The notes beneath the pieces are model-generated. The model had not been told where the DNA came from and searched no databases. It saw only the letters and a list, made by a program, of their open reading frames with translations. A stretch of 64,000 bases of DNA from Lagopus muta. Its lineage: Eukaryota > Chordata > Aves > Galliformes > Phasianidae. Numbering within the stretch: the first letter of the stretch is position 1; every line of letters begins with the position of its first letter. A program made the translations under genes and the position numbers. Positions 13,050-26,160 of the stretch are shown in pieces. Location of the stretch: NCBI RefSeq assembly GCF_023343835.1, contig NC_064437.1, positions 44,918,967-44,982,966 of the forward strand. Reading direction: 5' to 3'.

Positions 13050-13120
13050 TTCACTGTTTTGAAGCTTAATTAGTTAATGTTTGTAAAGTGTTTTGAGATC
13101 AATACAGTATTATTACTAAT
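13050..13120 (+). mobile_element. Probable ancient SINE 3' tail
   Basis: The segment GCTTAATTAGTTAATG, then TTTGTAAAGTGTTTTGAGATC-like sequence, and then a TATTATTA tail follows the conserved 3' end of old amniote SINEs. In those, a TTTGTAAAGCGCTTTGAGATC-like block precedes TATTA repeats. The upstream CTTCATCTGCTAAAT near 13012-13026 resembles the matching 'CATCTGTAAAAT' portion. The family is named from memory and not verified. The head of the element is too decayed to see. Confidence 0.45.
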
Positions 13121-14082
13121 GTATTCAAAATCTCATCGCTGCTGCTATTTGCTCTTGGATGCTTGACAAGGCGGCTCACTGTTCCACATCTTCAGTGATC
13201 CTCAGAAGCAGCTTTGCTGTTAGAGCTCTCATATGAGCGATCAGCAGATGGAGTTGGAGGAGTGAAAAGAAAAATGACTGATTCATATGGTTATTGCTAT
13301 TACACATTCTGCTGTCTCAAAGACAAAACAGAAAGCATGAAGAGAAGATTAATAACAATTACTTAAGCATTTAAAGGAAAATACTGAAAGCACAGTGAAC
13401 AAAATGTCTCTGAACTTACTGTGGAAGTGCAGCCACTTGTATTAGACTTCAAGTCTTCTTCTGACAGGCATTGGAGAAAGAATCCAAATGTGAGATGAAA
13501 ATTCGTTAGGAAAGAAAGGATCATTGGAAATGGAGCTCCCATCTGGACCACTGGTAAGAACCTCAGTACCTTCACTAAGAAGAAAAAGGAGATATTTCTG
13601 TCAGTAAGCAAGCGTGGAGGAATTGACCATAGCTCACCAAGTGAGAATGGTTTCTTCTTTTGTTTTACAGGCTGTATCTCTAATGAAATGCAAATTCTCT
13701 CCTGTCTCTGAGGGACTAAATAATGGAACTGGCTACTGGAAAGATGTGATAAAGTTTGACTTTAAAGAACAATTTCTGCAAAATATTCTTTATTGACAGA
13801 TGTGTTCACAGACATTTTCAAAGTGGTATGCTTTTAACATATATGTTTTTATTCAAGTACTGAGTCACGTGCTGGCCCTGACCTACCGGCACAAATGAGG
13901 ACTTGACCTGAAAAACTAGCTACGGACTGTGCTTGCAAGAAAAACACTCAGGATAAAGGTGAGCTAACAAAATTTGACTTTAAGACACATATTGCTATTC
14001 ACATAGAAAATCTGACACCAGAGATAGCAGTAGTTTGATCAGTACATGTTCCAGAGGAATTAAACATGGCAAATAAAAAATT

Positions 14083-14101
14083 AAAAAAAAAAAAAAAAAA
14101 A
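14083..14101. repeat. Poly(A) run, 19 nt
   Basis: A19 preceded by AAATAAAAAATT, which contains an AATAAA signal. This could be the tail of a retroposed transcript, but the sequence upstream is not recognisable as any mRNA. Confidence 0.85.
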
Positions 14102-17100
14102 TATTACCTGGTGCAAAACTCAAAATTATCCCTGGACTCAAGCACATTTGCATACTTCTTCTGCAAAGACTAGATTTTGATTTAGGCCTCTTTCTTACAC
14201 AGCATATTTTAAAACATCTTTATCCGTATTCTGCACATTTTTTCTTTAGTAAGCACTTGGAAAAGGCTATCTTCAGGAATGAGAAAGGGAATATAACATA
14301 TTTTTCAGACTAGATGCAGCTCCATTGGCACAAGCTGTGTTACATTTGTAGATCCTTTAGTACAAATAGGGATACACAACTTGTAAATAGAGATTAATTA
14401 AATAAGATGTTATTATAGATGTCCACAGCAGAGGGTGCTAAGATTAAAGAGAACTGACCATAGAGTTAAGATCTAGGGCAAAGGGAGCAGACTCACAGCA
14501 AGTAGTAAATGGAAGTTTGTTCATTAGTCGCACTGTAAGGGCATCATTTGATTCTTCCTTAATGCTGTGTATGTTGCTTTTTTTCTTCAATTCAGGCTTT
14601 TCTAAGAAAGGAGGCACCACACCACAGCAGAAAAAATGACCCTTGGTTTCTTGCATCAATAACATTTTCTCAAAAATTAGACTGAGCACACATACTTCTA
14701 AAAACAAACTATATCAAACAAATAAGACAACAACTAGTGCTCTCCTACACTATGTCTTTTTTTTAACCCCAGAATTCTTTTAATCAGTCTTGAGAAGATA
14801 CATTTGTCTCATGCCAAAACCAACCTAAATTAAGAAAGAGCAGCAAATTCAGAAATACTTCTGCCAGTGAAACTGGCTGTTACTTAAATGAAATTGAAGT
14901 ATCTTACTGATAGCTTAGATTCCATTGTGTTTCAGTGAAAACACATCCTTAAGTTTAGTGTTGCATAAAAACATTATTACATTAAGCTTGTTATTTGAAA
15001 ACAGACAAACTGTTTCAGAAATATTCTGCTACCAGAGACATGTTTGGCTTCATGTCTGCAGAGATGACTGAACATCTAATTAAAGCTCTCTGTCTCTATA
15101 CCTACCTTCCGATTGGTTTTCACTGACTTAAGTTTGATTGTAGGGCAATGTAAAGTGAAAAGAAGGGAAGAGGCAAGAGGTGAAACACTGACAGCTCTAA
15201 TTTATGTGTCTGAGGACCTGGAAAGCTTGCATGTTTGAGAAGGATTACCAGGTCTTTGGCTAGTGATTCCTGCTGAACTCAGAGCAGGAAAAAATGAAAA
15301 TTTTTACACTAGATGAAGCACAGTGTCCTCTATCAGCAGTTCACAATCTTCCCCACAGGAAGTTCTTCCCAATTCTCTGTTTCTTTACTCACCTCTGCAG
15401 AGGTCAGAATTCTCTCCCAATAGGCCCAAGAACAGAGTTTGGTGTTCTCTTTTTGAGACATCTTGGAAGCTGTCATCCTCACAGTCAGCTCTTGGATGAT
15501 GAAACCTGAACAGAAACCAAAAAAAGGTCCACCACTTAGCTTCAGCAGAGCAAGTAAAGCCTTTACAGATGCTGTCCATGTAGTCTCTAAACTGGACTTT
15601 TCATTAACAGTAAATTCAATGCAAGCATCAAACAAACAGCTGATGAAACTAGTTTGCTTTATCAAAAACAAATAAAAACAAAAAGTTGCTTACTGGCCCT
15701 GATATAAGGGTACTCCTAATTTATACCAGAATGAGCAGAAACCAGTACTGGAGTCAGAATAGATAAGTCAATGCTTCTGCTTAAAAACACAGGGTGCTCA
15801 CACTAGGGACAGGCAGAAGGGAAAGGGGAAGACTGAAATACTGTCACTGAAAAACAGCACATGCACAGCATGGCTAGGAATTCAGGTGCAGGCACTGAGA
15901 AAGTTCCACATAGAAATCCATTTCTTTCGATGTTAGGAGACTTAACAGGTGTTGAGTTTGTTGGCGTTTTGGAGGATCTGAACTTCACCACTTTGGCAAA
16001 CTGTAACAGTTTTATGAAAGGAATCTGGTTACTAAGGATAAGCCAAAAAGAGAAGCATATCAATGCTAGAGAAGAGCATACAGACAATAAGTTTTCAAGG
16101 TGGATTTCCCGCTATGATTGGCATCATAACACTGAGATTCACTTAGCCACTATTCAATTACATATTCTTTTTCCCCTCCAAATTACCACTCTTCAGTGAG
16201 TATTTACACCTAGTGAAAGTGAAGACAAGTAGTAAATAAAATGTAATGAAACTCGTTTTACATCTCTTTTCATTCTTTATACAGCTTCCTTAACCTTAAA
16301 ATTGAGAGGAACAGACACCAGGTTTTCTCTTTAGATAGTGAAAAGGATATGCATCAAATGACAATTCTGCAGGAAAGAAAAGTCTGAAAGAAAGAAACCC
16401 ATAAAAGGAAATGCACCACATTCTTCCACCCTCTACCCCAATAAATCCAATTAAACTTGCCAAGACACACACACATGTCATCAATCATTCCAGAGCCTAT
16501 CCTCCCTATCAATATTTCAGCAGCATTTCACTCTCTTACTTCTCAGGAGTAAGCACACTGCACACAACATGCGCTCATTGTTCCCCATGCTCCTTCCTTG
16601 CCCCTTTCAATCAGTCACTACGAGCCACATTCGCTTCTTTCCCACACCTTAATGCTGCATCAAGCTAGCTGGTTAGCTGCATAGCAGAGCTTCCTTGTGC
16701 ATCATTGATGGCTTGCACTTACATATTTTTAAACAGGAAAATACAAGGTGCAAAATGTGTCTGTGAACGGACACAAGGACACAGACACATATGAATTGTG
16801 TCCGTGCTTATAAAACAGATATTTTATTGGGAAATCCTGATTTCCAATATTGATGACCTCAGAAACAGCCTCAGAAACAGCATAAGAAAAACAGTCAAAA
16901 AGCAAAATGTCTCATAATATATGAGATCCAAATGTACCCCAGGGACCTTATGTACTTGACACAGGCACTCTCAAAGCCTGCCTTAGTAACTGTACCATTT
17001 TCAAAATAACTTCAGTAACTGGGACTTCTCTTCCTATACGGGTTATAGAGTTCTGGTTCCCAATGGAACTAAGTCTCCCTAGCTGAAAAAGGGAGACTTC

Positions 17101-17827
17101 TGATGGCTTTTTTATTCTATACATCTTGTACAGGACTTTGGGTGCTCACAGATGTGCCCTTTTGTCATGAATATATATGCAGCAACTCATTTTCAGAGAC
17201 TTTCAGAGGCTTACTTTGGAAGCACTGAAAGATTATAACCATATCTTGTGCCAGTACAGTAATAGGTCTGTCAGCTTTCTCTTTGGATTCTTTCAGTGTC
17301 ACCAAGGAAAATGTAAAGGAAGCTAATCTGATGGAAGATTTAACTGACTTGGTTGTACTGCCTTTACTGACATTACATGCAGTGACCTAACATGGCTTCA
17401 GAATAATGACCAGGCTTTCAAGCAGGTGGTAGCTATTCCAGCTGAGCAATGTCAGTTGGAATTTTACCTTCTTCCTAGCATTCCTATGTCCTTCAGTGTC
17501 CTCCCATGTCCCCGAGTTCCATTTCACTCCAATTCTGAGTAGATTCCTGACTGGAAGGTGAGCTCTTGCTGTCAGCTCCTCTTCCATTCCTACAATATTT
17601 TTCTTTTCATCTGAAAAGCATAAAGAGCAGACATTGAAGCTTAATATCCATATAAGATGACTGGTTTGCACAAATTAAATGGCACTAAAATATAAATGCC
17701 AAAGGCCACTATGGGTGTAGGTGTGACCACCAGGCAATAGAGACCAGTTATTAAATTGTTTCCAGTTCTGAATATATTCTAGAGATCAGTCTTTACTCTC
17801 CCTCAATTGTAAACAGGAACTGGGAGG

Positions 17828-17844
17828 AAAAAAAAAAAAAAAAA
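17828..17844. repeat. Poly(A) run, 17 nt
   Basis: Uninterrupted A17 followed by a T-rich segment 15 to 25 nt downstream. No retroposed body is visible. Confidence 0.9.
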
Positions 17845-20800
17845 GGTTAAATATTTTCCTTTTTTTCCTTCACAGAGAAGATTTTAATCGTTCTTAAGTA
17901 AAAGCCACTTGCAGAGCTCAAATTTATGGGTTCTAGAAGTCCCATCTCCCTTCAAATGCACTCCTAAATAGCATCTCTGGAAGCGTCTGTCCTAACTCTC
18001 TAATAAAACTTCCAACACTGGAAAAAAAAAAGTGAATATCAAGGTTTTTGTGGTTAAAACAAAAAGAGAGATGATGAATCATAGTTTACATATGTCCTTT
18101 AGCCAGAATCCATGTAAGTATTAATTTTTTAAACCTTCAGTTTCATAAAATTATCAGAGAATGCTTAGCATCCATAAGTAGGACAGAATTAATCTAGATA
18201 GTAATAATTTCACTTTCCATCACAGCGAGAATGGCCAAGCATGCTTCCCTGGAATATTTTATTCTGTTTCCTATTGTTGAGACCTATCCTACAGTCCTTT
18301 GGAGTGTGAATGGCCAACTACAGCTTTCTCAGAAAACAGAAGCCATACTAATCCCTTCAGAACTAGCTGAGATTAAAAGAACCTACACAAATAAACTTGT
18401 TCAGATCGCTCTGTACTCCTTTTAACATTCTCACCGGGAATCAACTCTTATCTTCAAAGTTGGATTCTGGTCTTAAGAGCTTCTTTGAAGCAATGATCCA
18501 CAACAGCAGAATGGGAGCTGTATAAGCTAGGTGAATAAGGCAAAAATCTCAGCCTGCAAAGTTCCGGCTTTAGCGCAAACATGAATGTTTTGAGAACCAA
18601 CATCTCTGGATGCACTGTCCAGAAACTGTTTCTTCCCTGAACCTCTTAGTTTTTTCTACTTCCTTATCTCTTTGAGGAACTTTCCTGCACAAGGTAGAAA
18701 TCCAGAGGTTACAGAGGATAAGGAGGAAAAAAAAGGAAAACAGATGAGTGTTCTTCCCTTAGGTGATAACTTGTCCCGGAAATAATTAGTATTTATGCCT
18801 ATTTGTAACAGAGCTAACTGCCAAATGAATACAAACTACTACTTACTACTTTTTGTAAATATCCCAACAAGGATGAACCACAGTGAAAGGGAACTTCTGA
18901 ACTAGGCACAACAAAATTTGGCCATGGGATACCTGCAATATTCTGACCACAATATGATCTGCTTCATAAATTTGGTGAGCAAAGTATAATTTCCTTAGAA
19001 ACTGGGATATGACTTTATGACCGAAGTCACAATTTTACTGGCATGTAGCTCAAGTGCCAGCTCACTTATCCTTGGCAGCACAAACCCAGCTGACTTGAGG
19101 ATTGCCTTCAGGCTTTCAGAGCACTAGAAACATCATCAAATGACTCCAGCACAGCCTTTTCAGAAAAAGGTTTGACACGGACTAATGCTGTGAGCCACCC
19201 CGTAGGTGGGTTTATGCGTAGGGTTAGGTAGGCAAAAAAGACCTGAAGAGCATTCAGGAATGTAACTGGCAAAGTCCTGACATGTGATTCGAGTAAGGAA
19301 ATTACAATTTTCCCTCAACCATGCTTTTGGTAAGAGTTTACTTGATGGAATTTCTTTAGAGCGCTAAATCTTGTGCACTTCTCATCTTGGGAACACAATA
19401 GGCAAAGCTCCCAGAATGTGAATAATTAAAACAGTAACTACATGTTTATCTCTGTATTCATCTGATGGTAGAAACCCTCTGCATGCACACAGCAATTCTG
19501 AACTGTCATTTATATCAAGATCACTTGCATTCTATTGAGCTAGTGGTGTTAAGAGGTAAAGTCACAGCTAAAAACAGTAAAGTTCCCCCTGCTTATGCTG
19601 GAAAGAAAAAAAAGCACTCAGCAGGATAGACCTTGCCTTGCAGAAATCTTGCATTCTAACATTTGCAGCAATGTCCAATGTCTGCTCATAGTTATGTGGA
19701 CTGAAGCAGAGACAGGCAAAAAAAAATGGGTGCTTACAATCAGCACCCTGAAGAGAAGACTGTCTTCTGCCTTCCAACTCTTCTCTACAATTTAGAAAAG
19801 CTATCTTCCCAGACCTTGGGTTCATTAGTTTCTGCTTGAATCTCACAGCCTTGAACATGAAACTTGGACTTAGAATCCCATTTTCAGAAACAAAGAAGAG
19901 CTGCAAACTTTTCCAATGCATTCTAGAAAAACTACATACTCTTTTCCCTCCTAACCCAACAGTCTAGGTTTTAGGTCCCATCTTGAATCTGTGTTCTGAG
20001 AAGGCCTATTAGTGTTAATACAGTGAATAGGTACATGAACACGTAACCTGAGAGTCTGGGTGAGTTTAGATACAAGCAAGCCTAGAACTGGTCAATAATT
20101 TAAGTCCCAAGCAGCACTTTTGGTACTTTCAGTTTTAAAAACATTAATATAAATAAATTGTATGTGTTGTCAGGGCTGGAATGCAGACAAATTTTGTTTT
20201 GTTATGTTTTTTTCTTGAGAATCTGAATTTTTTGTCACTGAAACCACTTATTGCCATTGCTTTGTTATTTAATTTAATCTTCTCCAATGAGCTTCAGATA
20301 CTACCATCCTGTCTATGCTTCCATTACTTTTTCATGCACTCATTTTTGGCTTACTGCACTGTAGGTATTTTGAAGCTCTGAGCTCAATTGGCATCAGTAT
20401 CAGCTACATGCTTCACATTCTCCTTAATAGAAGGTGCACAGATTCCCGTCACACAGATTTATCCTTTTTGTTTTTCCTGCTCCTTGTCACACCACTCACT
20501 ACCTGAACCATCACTGCACGGGAAGCAGTCAGCTTCCCCACTGCTAATAAACTTTGAATTCACAGGGCAATGTATCCATCCACCAATGATTAAATTTAAT
20601 TGAAACTGATTTCTGATACAACAGCTGGACAAGCTGGAACGAACCTTTCTTCACTTCCTTCCATTTTCTACCATTGTTGATGCAAACGAGGTGCAGTTAG
20701 AAGAGTGTGCTTCCTGATAAGTCACACTGACTGCTTCATCAGATTTTGGATTTTTAAGTCACACAGCAAGCTATCTCAAACTTGTGGGCATCAATTAAGA

Positions 20801-22443
20801 TGCTGGGAAAAGACCTTGATGTCCTTTTGAAGATGAACATTGGAGAAATGTGAAAATGTTCTCTTGTGCTACAAGGGCTGTCCCTGGAAATGCCACTCTT
20901 CACTGCTGTCAGCCTCAGAGCAACTAATAAGATTTTAGAAATTAAGTGAAACAGTAAAATGGGATTCAAGCTTTCTCAGTGTTAAAAGGTTTGGATGACA
21001 ATTTCATACTTGAACCTAACTTGGTATTTCCCCTGCAAGAGTACATGAGGACAGAGCAGGGTTACAATAGGAGATTTTGAGTAGGATTCAAAAGACGGCA
21101 GCCAGATACAGTGTGCGTCTGACCTTTCCATTAGGTGGAGTTCAGATCAAATGCTTAATTTCAAAGATGTCTCTAGCTGATTCCCTTCCTAGAGGTGAAC
21201 GGGCTTTTCATGGTTTTCTGGAAAGGATTAAGTTAAATTCACGTGTATTGCTACTAGCATGAGAAGATGGAAGATATCTAGAGAATAGACCTCTAAATTG
21301 GGGACATATAGTCATCAACCAAGAGGCTGAGAGGGCAAGATATCAGTCTCCAGCACAATCCTTTCTTTTAACTTTCCAATGATGCTTTGTTTTACATCAA
21401 GTCACAAAATAACCCCCTCCATTTCTTACCAATCCAAACACTGGACTATTTGAAGTTCTCTGCTAGCGTTCTATATTAGGGATGATACCTGTGCCTGGAA
21501 TGTCTGCACATAGCAATAAAAATAGGCATCTTTTAGAGACAATGCTATTTCAGTCACGTGAATAGTTTTTTTTCCTGCGATGAAATATCACAAAGCAAGA
21601 TCAAATAAAGAAATCAACACCAAGTAGGAAACAGAGATTAAATTCTAGACTTACCAAACACCTTGATGGAACATCACAGAAGTCTGGTCTGCATCCTGAA
21701 ATTGGCCCAGGTGCTACGGGTGTTCAGTCCAACATTTTCATGGAGGTCTACCAAGCAGCATCAACATTCTTCTAGCAGAAAGACATCAGCAAGCCCACAT
21801 GACAGGGAAAAAAATTTCCTCTATTTATTCCTCCCCAGAACATCCACAACAAGAGAAACACTGTAGGAGTCCATTCCAGGGGTTGCACTATAAATCCTCC
21901 TGTGGAGTCCTGGAGGACTCTCTTCCAAAGGCTACAGATTCCTCATGATGGAAAAAAGGACAAACAGCAGATCTGATGTTGTTTGCTCCCTTTGAGTGAA
22001 AAACAGCTCCTACAGCTGAGATTTGATGGCCAACAGGTAAATGGCAACCCTTAAGCCAATCACATTTTGGAACTAAGTGCAGCTTGCATGCTGAAGGGAA
22101 TCAGGGACTGAATCAGGACTGAGAGCTGCCACATGGCCCCTGGAGCCACTTGCTGATTGTGAACTGCAGTGGGTGTTACAAATAGGAGCACTGCTTCTGA
22201 AAATCCATTCCAAGGATGGTTTCTCCCTCTTCTGACAAAGCTATTTCTCTGGATGTCCAGTGGTGCTATGCAGGCACAAACACTTTGGAGGGTGCCAAGT
22301 CTCTCTTGCTGGCTAGCAGAAAACAAGTTCTATTGTCTGCTTGTTCAGTTTGCATCTAGGCCAGCATCAAACCCCATCTAGACTGTTGGGTGTGGGTTTC
22401 TGCTCTTGTCCCTAAATAATCTACTTTCTTGCCCCTGAAATGA

Positions 22444-22470
<27 letters not shown>
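22444..22470. repeat. (AT)n microsatellite
   Basis: About 13 AT units, followed to about 22535 by degenerate AT/GT-rich sequence with further ATATAT and TACATATG pieces. The degenerate flank suggests an old, once longer array. Confidence 0.95.
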
Positions 22471-22474
<4 letters not shown>

Positions 22475-24929
22475 TATATTCATAGGTATAAATATATATA
22501 CACATTATATGTTCATTATGTACATATGTATATTTTCATGCTAATGAGACAAAATCTTGAGATCCATCCGCATATAACATTTAAAATGACCCAAAATCCA
22601 TAACTTCTAGGCAGCAAGCCAGTTTAGTAGTAGTTACTCATCCAGATACACAAAACCATTCAGGTCAAGAGCTGCTGGGATTTATCGCAGAGGAAAACGT
22701 TTAAGGCTCTCCAGAAGTAAAACAAACCAAGTCACAGTTTCTGAAACAGAATCATGTTCCCAAGCTGTAACAGTAACAGTTTTTACCACTGGGTGAATCA
22801 GTCTTGGGGATTTGCAGTTTATGATAACAGCAGCAAGAAAAGCCAAGATACATGTGAAATAGAGTTAAATTTAGATCAGAAACAAAGGCTGTCACACAAA
22901 AAGGAGGTTGGCTGAAACATGCATTGGACACCTGTGGAGAGATAGAGCAAGCTTTTGATCAGGACAAAGGAGCAGGACTCAGCAAGGGGAAGGTTTTAAT
23001 TCTAGCTTTACTGTGTATTTCCTACAGGACACAGAATAAATGACCTTCATTCTCTCTTTATTTCCCCAGTGGTGTCACAGGATGATTGAGACTGTACCAC
23101 TTGGGAAGACATTAATATCCTGAAACGATGGACAAAGAGCAAGGTATTGCTCTTCCCATTGTTGCACATAATCCAAACTTTGGATGTGTTTCTCTCTCCC
23201 TCACACACACAGTGTCTTCTCATAAGCAAGATATTTTAAGCTTGTTTTGTCAGAGATCAGCCATGTTAATTAGACTTAGCAATGCCATCAACATATTTAT
23301 CTGAGTTGAGATACACTGGAGTTTGGCCATTGCCAACGGACACAGCTAAGGGACACAGCAAACAGGCCACAGATCTTTTATTTTCCACAGTGCTCACTCA
23401 CATATACACAAATGCGAGCAGCTAGAACAGTTAGTACTGCATGCACTATACAAACTGAAAAGACAAATTTAGCTACTGCAGTTTGAAGTTACAAATAAAA
23501 TTACAAATTTCACGTATGAAGTGTGAAGTGTGACTTCTGTGATTTTACATACCACACACAATAGATGTTATTATTGGGTTTGCCATTTCCATCTTCTGAT
23601 TTACAAAGCCTGAAACCTCCCAGTGGTTGTTTTTGACCTGTGTGAAGCAAAGAAATGGACAGTTTGCCATTTCAAAATCATGGCTGCATTTCGTAGGTAA
23701 GTGAGGGCTATGCCCTGTGACCAGTTGAGAACTTCTTAATAACATTTCAGTCAACCAAAAGTATTCTTCAGCAGCTGCCCAGCAAAGAAAGGGAAGAGAA
23801 AGAGTATTCAGTCTCCAGCTAAGCTCAGCTGTTCCACAACGCACAATTTTCTTTTCTGTTATAACAGACATTTCGGGCCTATTCCTAAGTTATGAGTGAA
23901 ACCACTGTATGAGAAAATCCCAAACATCCCACAGAATTACGTCAGTCCTGCAAAACCCTCCAAAGCAGAAGATACCAAAGATGCCTGTCACATGTCCTAT
24001 ACATTTACATTATGAATATTAAAAGAGATGATGAACCTCGTAACCTCACACTTCATCTGGAAAGAAAATGCGCAATTTTGTTTAAAAAACATATCGTTAC
24101 TTCTCTGGCAAGAGCTACCTCAAGAGTTCTTTCTTTAAAAGAGCAAACCCAAATCAGTGCAGGGGTCAAGCATATTTTGCATTACTTGCTTATTTTCTTA
24201 AGAACAAACACATACACATCTGCCCTATGTCAGAAGCAGACTCAAACAGCACTTTGACCGCATTCTCATCCAGAACTCACTGCAGACTTGCACAACTTGC
24301 CTTTCTTGGCATGTGATTAGATCCTTATATTAGTGTCCAAAGATGCACTCAGCACGTTCTTTGTTAACTTCCATAGGATTTCTGCATAATAAAGTAATGT
24401 AATACATGCTTATTTGAAGTTGGAAAACCGGCACATTCTGAAGAACAATTTTCAGACCAAAGCAAAAAAAAAAAAAGCACTGTATGAAAACATCTGCCAC
24501 AAGCATGTCTTTCTGTTGTAAAGGTATGATACTGTGATATAAGGGCAACATGAGCAGGCCTGGCCTATTAACCTGAGAAGGAACTCAAAGTGCTAGCAGC
24601 AGTAAGGCCACCACACAAAAATCTAACTTTCTTTCTGTAACATCAAAACATCCACATTTATATATTGTAACACAAAATGCAACATTAAATCACACAAAAA
24701 AAAAATTAGGAAAAAGTCAATGTTTTGACACAATGCTAACTCTTTACTGAGACATATATATATTTAGGATGCGAAGAAAATGAGGCAAGTATTTTTAGCC
24801 AAATAAACAAGAGCAGAAATTCCATCTGGAGAAGTTTTAGTAGAACAATATTTACCATTCACCAAATTCCAAAAAGTTAGATTTCTCACCTTTAATATTG
24901 CTTTAATTTTCTGTGTTCCTCTCTTTACA
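22471..24929. other. Noncoding unique DNA
   Basis: The first 60 bp are degenerate AT repeat. The rest is unique DNA with short CA tracts and an A12 run near 24467. No coding or RNA gene is visible. Confidence 0.65.
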
Positions 24930-24976
24930 ACAGGTGTTGCCAGAGAGCAGTGAAAGAGTTGTTTTGAACGCTGTGT

Positions 24977-25110
24977 GTTACCCAGTCAGATGTTACCTAT
25001 TCATCCCAGCAGGAATCATGTCACCTAGTCTGTGACCTAGCATGAGTTATGTTACCAAGTCTGTGACCTAAACATGTATTGTTGCCAAGCAATACCCAGT
25101 CACAAGATCT
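24977..25110 (+). repeat. About 30-bp tandem repeats in the LTR U3
   Basis: GTTACC or close variants recur at 24992, 25020, 25051 and 25081, and CTGTGACCTA recurs at 25030 and 25061. The period is 28 to 31 bp. Tandem repeats in U3 are often enhancers in retroviral LTRs; that role here is inferred. Confidence 0.6.
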
Positions 25111-25189
25111 CCTGTGATCTGTACCACTTGCTATTTTACTAGAGATGTGGTCAGTTTGCTAACATGATACTTGTGCTCCCATGCTGAGG

Positions 25190-25195
25190 AATAAA
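25190..25195 (+). promoter_or_regulatory. AATAAA polyadenylation signal in the LTR
   Basis: A perfect AATAAA about 105 bp before the 3' edge of the LTR, where the R region signal is expected. It supports the plus orientation of the element. Confidence 0.55.
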
Positions 25196-25739
25196 ATTTC
25201 TGTTCGCCAATATGGATGGTAAGATCAGATCTTTAAATGTAAATTGTTTGAATCCTTCCTCTTAAAAGAAAAAAAAAAAGTTCAGGTCCTCCGTCTGCAA
25301 CAGGTCTTAACATCATCTTCTCCCTGGCAGAAGTCCACCCAGTATTGATGGCATGTACACGGGCCCTTCGTTATACATGACAGCTTTTCATGCTCTAAAG
25401 AATATTACTTTTGAAGGAGGAGTGGAAAAGAAAAAACAATCTTTCTTCTTGCAAAGAGAGGCTTGAAAAGGTAATCAAATTGCTAGGGCTGAGCAGACCA
25501 GGCAGAAAGGCTCCTTGCATATGTATAAATTCTTGGATTTATTTTTGGCTTTAAGGAGTCAGTTCTGTTTGACATATACCTCAGCCAAAAGCCTATGCTC
25601 AGATGCAGAATTGAATGATCATCCTAGACAGAAATGGGTCATGTCTGGGGAAAAGAGCAAGAAATATGGCTTCCTGAGCCACTCAAGAATACCCAGATTA
25701 CCTCCGCAAGCTTACATGCTGACAGGACATTGAGCCAGT

Positions 25740-25759
25740 AAAACAAAACAAAACAAAAA
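25740..25759. repeat. (AAAAC)n simple repeat
   Basis: Four AAAAC units in an A-rich run. Confidence 0.9.
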
Positions 25760-26160
25760 CCAACCCAGAAACAGTTCTGTTAAAACACCAGGGCCTCAAT
25801 AGGTTTTGCCATAGAACTTGATCCCTTTCTCTTTGTTCCTTCTCTGAGAAATGCTCAGAGCATTGCCTGATCACAGCCCTTACTATAAGACATGAAGACA
25901 GGAGAACAGCCGCACCATCAAGCCAGGGCCCGGCCGAGCTCACAAGGCAGTTCTTTGACAAGAGACAACTGTTTATGGCTGTGGAAGAGCAGAACAACCA
26001 GAGAAGTGTGGGCACACAGGTACACACACACAGACATAAATCTGTAAGCCATTGTATATTCACCCAACTTCCAGTATACTACATTTCAAAGGATTTCTTA
26101 AGTCACAAGAGTGCTTAGCACACTTAGCTTGCTCTAGCACATATCTGCAGGTCACTTCAC

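Larger units (their letters stand above)
11324..22443. other. Noncoding unique DNA
   Basis: No gene is recognisable. The stretch contains a SINE-like tail near 13.1 kb and poly(A) runs at 14.08 and 17.83 kb. Overlapping 112-codon frames on opposite strands at 15333-15671 and 15861-16199 have no similarity I know. Confidence 0.65.
24930..25304 (+). mobile_element. Probable solo LTR of an endogenous retrovirus
   Basis: The 365-bp element at 24935-25299 starts with TG (TGTTGCC) and ends with CA (GTCTGCA). It is flanked on both sides by ACAGG, at 24930-24934 and 25300-25304. A 5-bp duplication is typical of ERVL-like (class III) retroviruses, whereas avian leukosis-type elements usually give 6 bp. 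The polyadenylation signal AATAAA is at 25190-25195, leaving about 105 bp for the rest of R and U5. The 5' part carries repeats of about 30 bp. No gag, pol or env sequence is adjacent, so this is the product of recombination between two LTRs. The family name is unknown to me. Confidence 0.6.

Noticed and set aside
15333-15671. 112-codon minus-strand frame overlapping other open frames
   Set aside because: Several frames are open at once on both strands and none codes for anything I recognise.
19193-19231. Telomere-like GGGTTAGG
   Set aside because: A single short motif and not a tandem array.
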